This document shows positions 60,342 to 64,000 of a stretch of 64,000 nt of DNA, piece by piece; the stretch's first letter is position 1, and the number at the start of each line of letters is the position of its first letter. The DNA lies in assembly GCA_910575495.1 (NCBI GenBank), contig CAJTFS010000002.1, positions 372,001-436,000 of the forward strand, in the 5' to 3' direction. The stretch is from Bacteroidales bacterium (lineage in GTDB: Bacteria > Bacteroidota > Bacteroidia > Bacteroidales > Rikenellaceae). Under the pieces are notes generated by a model. The model worked only from the letters and a program-made list of their open reading frames with translations, had not been told where the DNA came from and did not search any database. Both the position numbers and the translations under genes were made by a program.

Positions 60342-63167
60342 ATGCGTATGAAAAAACTGATGTTATTGTTCCTGGCGGCGATCGTCGCAGGGAGCACGGC
60401 GGCACAGCCGATGATGCCGATTCCGGCCGACGAAGCGGTACGCACGGGCACGCTGGAGAACGGCATGACCTACTACATCCGCCACAACGAAAAGCCCAAG
60501 GGGCAGGCCGACTTCTACATCCTGCACGACGTGGGCGCCATCCAGGAGGACGACAACCAGCAGGGACTGGCCCACTTCCTGGAGCACATGGCCTTCAACG
60601 GCACGAAGAACCTGCCGGGCAAGATGCTCACCGAATACCTGGAGACCGTAGGCGTGAAGTTCGGCTACAACCTCAACGCATCGACCGGCTGGGACCAGAC
60701 GACCTACCAGATCAAGGACGTGCCGACGGCCCGCGAAGGGGTGATCGACTCGGCGCTGCTGATCCTGCACGACTGGTCGCACTTCATCGCCCTGGAGGGC
60801 GACGAGATCGACGCCGAGCGCGGAGTGATCTGCGAGGAGCTGCGCACGCGCGACGGTGCTTCGTGGCGCTCGACGATGGCCCTGATCAAGGCTCTGGGCA
60901 AAGACTCGAAGTATGAACACCGCAACCTGATCGGCTACCTCGACTACCTGAAGAGCTTCGACCATCAGGCATTGCGCGACTTCTACCACCAGTGGTATCG
61001 TCCCGACTATCAGGCCGTCATCATCGTGGGCGACATCGACGTCGACACGATCGAAGCGAAGGTGAAGAAGCTCATGAGCGACATCCCCGCACCGGCGGCC
61101 GACGCCTCGCACAAGGAGATGATCGTCGTGCCCGACAACGAGAAACCCATCGTCAGCATTCTGTCCGATCCCGAGATGCAGGGTTCGCGCACCCAGATCT
61201 TTATCAAGCGCCCGGCGCTACCCAAGGAGATGAACAACACCGTACAGGCCGAAACGCTCGATGTGATCCAAGCCTACATATCGGCTATGGAGGACGCCCG
61301 TCTGCAAGAAATCGCCATGCAGCCCGACGCTCCGTTCCTGGGTGCCGGCATGGACTGCGGCGACATTCTGGGCGTCATCCCGACGATGAACCTCACGGCC
61401 TTCATCGCCGTGACGCAGGACGGCAAACTCCCGCGGGGCTTCGAAGCACTCTGCACCGAGATGGAGAAAGTCCGTCGCTTCGGCTTCACGCAGGGCGAAT
61501 TCGAACGTGCGCAGACCAACCTGCTGCGCCGTGCCGAGCGGAAATACACCAACCGCAACGACCGCACCAACAACGAATTCGTGCGCAGCTACCTCTCGAA
61601 CTTCAGCAAGAACACGCCGATCCCCTCCGCCGAAACGGAGTGGCAGATCGACAGCATGCTGATCGTGTCGGTGGACCTCAATTCGGTCAACGCCGTGGCC
61701 CGGCAGCTGATCACCCCGAACAACCAGGTAATCACGGTCACCGTACCGGAGAAAGAGGGCATCGAGACGCCGACCGAGGAGGAGATTCTGGCCATCCGCG
61801 ACAAGGTGACGGCCGCCGAACTGCAGCCCTACGAAGACACCACCGTGAAGGAACCCCTGCTGCCCGAAGGACTCAAGCTGAAGGGATCGCCGGTGAAGAA
61901 GACGGTAGAGGACGCAGCCTACGGCACGACGGTCTGGACGCTGAAGAACGGCGTGAAGGTCGTCGTGAAGCCGACGACTTTCAAGGCTGACGAAATACGC
62001 ATGAACGCCATTGCCGAAGGCGGCCTTTCGGTGCTCTCCGACGAAGAGGTGCCCGTAGCCGAATTCCTCCCGGTCATCCGTTCGATGTCGGGCGCCGGCA
62101 AATTCTCGTCGACCGAGCTGCGCAAACAGCTGGCCGGCATCACGGCCTCGGTGAACATCGATGTCGACAACTACTTCAGCACGGTCAACGCTGCGTGCTC
62201 GCCCAAAGACATCGAGACGATGCTCCAGCTGCTCTACCTCAACTTCGCGCAGCCCCGCTTCGACGAGGCCGACTACAACACGCTCATGAAGATGATCCGC
62301 TCGCAGCTGGAGAACGCCAAGACGAACCCCGACTTCGTCATGGAGGAGCACTTCATCGATGCGGCCTACGGCCATAACCCGCGCCGCCGGATGACGACGG
62401 CCGAAATGACCGACGAATTCCGCTTCGAAACCCTGCCCGCCATCCACGAGAAACTCTTCCCGGGGGCCGACAGCTTCACGTTCATATTCGTTGGCAATGT
62501 GAACCTCGACACGCTCAAGCCGCTGGTGGAGAAATACATCGGTTCGCTGCCCGTAACGGGCAAGAAGATGCAGGCCGTCGATGACAAAGCCGCTCCCGTC
62601 AAGGGCGAAGTGACGGAAAACTTCCGGTTCGCCATGCAGCAGCCCAAGGTTTCGGTGCACTATCTCTTCTCGGGCGACATGCCCTACAACTTCACCAACC
62701 GCCTGGCCCTCACGTTCCTCACGCAGGCGCTCGATTCGCGCTACCTGGTTTCGATCCGCGAGGAGAAGGGCGGCACCTACGGCGTAAGCACCTACGGCTC
62801 TGCGGAGTACCTGCCCAACGAGACCTACAAGATGCACATCGTCTTCGACACCAACGAGGAGATGGCCGACGAACTGCTGGCGATCGTGATGAAGGAGATC
62901 GAGAAGATCGCCGAGGAAGGCCCGCTGACCGAGGACATCGAGAAGAACCGCGAATTCATGCTCAAGAGCTGGAAGAACAGCCTGGAGCAGAACAACAGCT
63001 GGATGCGCTACGTACAGACGAAGTACACGAACGGCGCCGACTACCTCGCCGACTACGAAAAGGCCCTGCGCGAGCTCACCAACGCCGATGTACAGGCTTT
63101 GGCCAAGAAGATGCTCGACGACGGCAACCTGGTGAAGGTCGTCATGCGTCCCGCACAGGCGGAATAA
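60342..63167 (+). CDS. M16 family zinc metallopeptidase, exported
   Basis: A 941-residue exported pitrilysin-like protease. A signal peptide (about 1-21, ending STAAQ) precedes the inverted zinc motif HFLEH (78-82), with the distal Glu in DEIDAERGVICEE. The second homologous half (from about 510, YGTTVWTLKNGVKVVV) lacks the zinc motif, as expected for the non-catalytic half of an M16 clamshell. EEKGGTYGVSTYGSAEYLP is the conserved substrate-binding region. It probably degrades peptides in the periplasm. A start two codons later (MKKL) is equally plausible. Confidence 0.93.
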   Translation: MRMKKLMLLFLAAIVAGSTAAQPMMPIPADEAVRTGTLENGMTYYIRHNEKPKGQADFYILHDVGAIQEDDNQQGLAHFLEHMAFNGTKNLPGKMLTEYLETVGVKFGYNLNASTGWDQTTYQIKDVPTAREGVIDSALLILHDWSHFIALEGDEIDAERGVICEELRTRDGASWRSTMALIKALGKDSKYEHRNLIGYLDYLKSFDHQALRDFYHQWYRPDYQAVIIVGDIDVDTIEAKVKKLMSDIPAPAADASHKEMIVVPDNEKPIVSILSDPEMQGSRTQIFIKRPALPKEMNNTVQAETLDVIQAYISAMEDARLQEIAMQPDAPFLGAGMDCGDILGVIPTMNLTAFIAVTQDGKLPRGFEALCTEMEKVRRFGFTQGEFERAQTNLLRRAERKYTNRNDRTNNEFVRSYLSNFSKNTPIPSAETEWQIDSMLIVSVDLNSVNAVARQLITPNNQVITVTVPEKEGIETPTEEEILAIRDKVTAAELQPYEDTTVKEPLLPEGLKLKGSPVKKTVEDAAYGTTVWTLKNGVKVVVKPTTFKADEIRMNAIAEGGLSVLSDEEVPVAEFLPVIRSMSGAGKFSSTELRKQLAGITASVNIDVDNYFSTVNAACSPKDIETMLQLLYLNFAQPRFDEADYNTLMKMIRSQLENAKTNPDFVMEEHFIDAAYGHNPRRRMTTAEMTDEFRFETLPAIHEKLFPGADSFTFIFVGNVNLDTLKPLVEKYIGSLPVTGKKMQAVDDKAAPVKGEVTENFRFAMQQPKVSVHYLFSGDMPYNFTNRLALTFLTQALDSRYLVSIREEKGGTYGVSTYGSAEYLPNETYKMHIVFDTNEEMADELLAIVMKEIEKIAEEGPLTEDIEKNREFMLKSWKNSLEQNNSWMRYVQTKYTNGADYLADYEKALRELTNADVQALAKKMLDDGNLVKVVMRPAQAE

Positions 63168-63189
63168 ACATCGGCTCCGCCGCATACGA

Positions 63190-63221
63190 TACGGCCGCCC
63201 CAAGGGGCGGCCGTACTTTTT
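63190..63221 (+). terminator. Terminator of the M16 peptidase gene
   Basis: TACGGCCGCCC and GGGCGGCCGTA form an 11-bp stem, followed by C and T5. Confidence 0.85.
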
Positions 63222-63588
63222 GCCGCAACTTGTCTTCGGCGCAACCCGCCCGGAAACCCCGAAAAGAAACGCTTCGTACCGCTGCCTGCACGGCCCCACC
63301 CAATCGCCGCAAACCAAACGCAAACGCCGACTCCCGCAACCGACTTTGAACAAGACAGGCCGAAGCGGGAACGCGCCGACCGAAAACCACGTCTGCACGA
63401 AATCGCACGAATGCCGAACAATAGCAACGGGTCGACAAGCCCCGGTTAAAGATACCGGACCGGAGCTGCCGGGACACACTACCGATCCGTAGAGCTACTC
63501 AGACACAGAGGAACCTACATGCTTAGCACCTTCGACGGAGCTTAGGGAGGGTCTTGTCCTGCATGTCGCAAGCATCCCTGCCAAACAC
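63222..63588. other. Gene-free stretch before the sugar transferase
   Basis: About 365 bases with no credible gene on either strand. The segment at about 63500-63575 has short internal repeats (GCTTAG twice, ACATGC/GCATGT pairing) and could hold a structured RNA, but nothing recognisable was found. Confidence 0.4.
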
Positions 63589-63620
63589 AGCACACCCCGA
63601 ACTTTGGTTCGGAGTGTGCT
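63589..63620 (-). terminator. Terminator of the sugar transferase gene
   Basis: AGCACAC-CCGAAC pairs with GTTCGG-GTGTGCT around TTTG, 29 bases after the stop codon on minus. Confidence 0.75.
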
Positions 63621-63648
63621 GCTATCATCTGTGGGGTGCCGGACCGGC

Positions 63649-64000
63649 TCACTTGGTCACGATCTCGCGGAAAGTCATGAAAATCAACTTGAGATCGTAC
63701 CAGAACGAATGGCGGGCGACATACTCCAGGTTGATGCGCAACTTGTCCGGCATGATGACCTCGACATAATACCGGTCGGGATCATCGGCCTGCGCCAACA
63801 ACTCGTTCTCGTTGCGATAACGGATCGATGCCAGATCGGTGATGCCGGGACGCACATCCAACACGTGAAGCTGCTCGGGCGTATAGAGATCGACATACTT
63901 GCGCACCTCCGGCCGCGGCCCCACGAGGCTCATGTGGCCCCAGAACACGTTGACGAGCTGCGGCAGTTCGTCGAGCTTGTATTTGCGGATGAAGTAACCC
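63649..64000 (-). CDS. Bacterial sugar transferase (initiating glycosyltransferase), N-terminal part cut off
   Basis: The C-terminal part of a polyprenyl-phosphate sugar-1-phosphate transferase of the WcaJ/PglC type. The frame stays open to the window edge. The visible part reads [28 protein letters not shown], the hallmark of the family, followed by [14 protein letters not shown] and the C-terminal helix [15 protein letters not shown]. It would start assembly of a capsule or O-antigen-type glycan on undecaprenyl phosphate. The sugar is unknown. Confidence 0.93.
   Translation of the reverse strand, partial: GYFIRKYKLDELPQLVNVFWGHMSLVGPRPEVRKYVDLYTPEQLHVLDVRPGITDLASIRYRNENELLAQADDPDRYYVEVIMPDKLRINLEYVARHSFWYDLKLIFMTFREIVTK

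Noticed and set aside
61218-63479. A 753-codon open frame on minus, opposite the M16 peptidase
   Set aside because: The peptidase matches its family throughout on plus; the antisense product has no domain-like sequence.
63500-63575. A minus-strand CTAAGCATGTAG segment resembling part of tmRNA
   Set aside because: The 12-mer recalls the E. coli ssrA 3' region, but no T-arm, CCA end or tag-peptide frame is present nearby, so it is likely coincidence.

Overview
The window is a stretch of a high-GC Bacteroidales chromosome, most likely Alistipes or a close Rikenellaceae relative. The evidence is the recurrent Bacteroidetes -7 promoter box TAnnTTTG (usually TACCTTTG or TATCTTTG) in front of many genes, families largely confined to Bacteroidetes (DUF5606, DUF5689, DUF4251, DUF4294, BACON and PKD lipoproteins, an ECF sigma factor of the SusCD-regulating type), and strongly GC-biased codon use. 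The genus is an inference. No phage, insertion sequence or CRISPR array was seen.

Layout. Positions 1-10.9 kb hold housekeeping genes (argS, dusB, mgsA, mscS, serB, obgE), an S41 protease and two DUF5689 lipoproteins. A 1.4-kb gene-free stretch at 4.2-5.6 kb carries a candidate non-coding RNA and dispersed repeats. At 11-15.4 kb are a DUF4139 lipoprotein with an unusual inserted domain and a plug-less outer-membrane barrel. At 15.5-23.3 kb lies an ECF-sigma-controlled, minus-strand locus: a PKD/PQQ-like protein, two endonuclease/exonuclease/phosphatase-fold enzymes, a glycerophosphodiesterase and a GlpT-type organophosphate antiporter. It looks like a system for scavenging phosphodiesters or glycerophosphodiesters. 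Its expected anti-sigma/SusC/SusD segment is missing, and the N-terminus of a FecR-like anti-sigma factor is joined in frame to a truncated PKD domain, as if a deletion had fused the two genes. At 23.7-34 kb are pepD, ispF, two DUF4251 paralogues, a BACON/LRR lipoprotein with a G9 tract, uvrA, a nitrilase, cvfB and crcB.

At 34.2-43.4 kb an eleven-gene operon makes a complete urease system: ureA-B-C, the accessory genes ureE-F-G-D, a urea channel and an energy-coupling-factor nickel importer (nikMN, nikQ, nikO). Urea entry, nickel entry, nickel chaperoning and hydrolysis are thus encoded as one unit. At 43.5-51 kb are yajC, small stress proteins, tRNA-Gln(UUG), nhaD, ffh and era, interrupted by an AT-rich patch with a small secreted protein of unknown function and nested hairpins. 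At 51-64 kb are a TPR protein, an MFS carrier, a glycosyltransferase, a transglutaminase-like protein, bacterioferritin, acyl-ACP thioesterase, a DUF2975/Xre regulator pair, an M16 protease and the end of a sugar transferase.

Cross-cutting observations: three independent 9-nt G/C homopolymers (inside a coding region, at a transcription start and at a ribosome-binding position) suggest slipped-strand variation. A roughly 75-bp dispersed repeat occurs three times. Start codons were often chosen because longer reading frames begin inside the promoter box.
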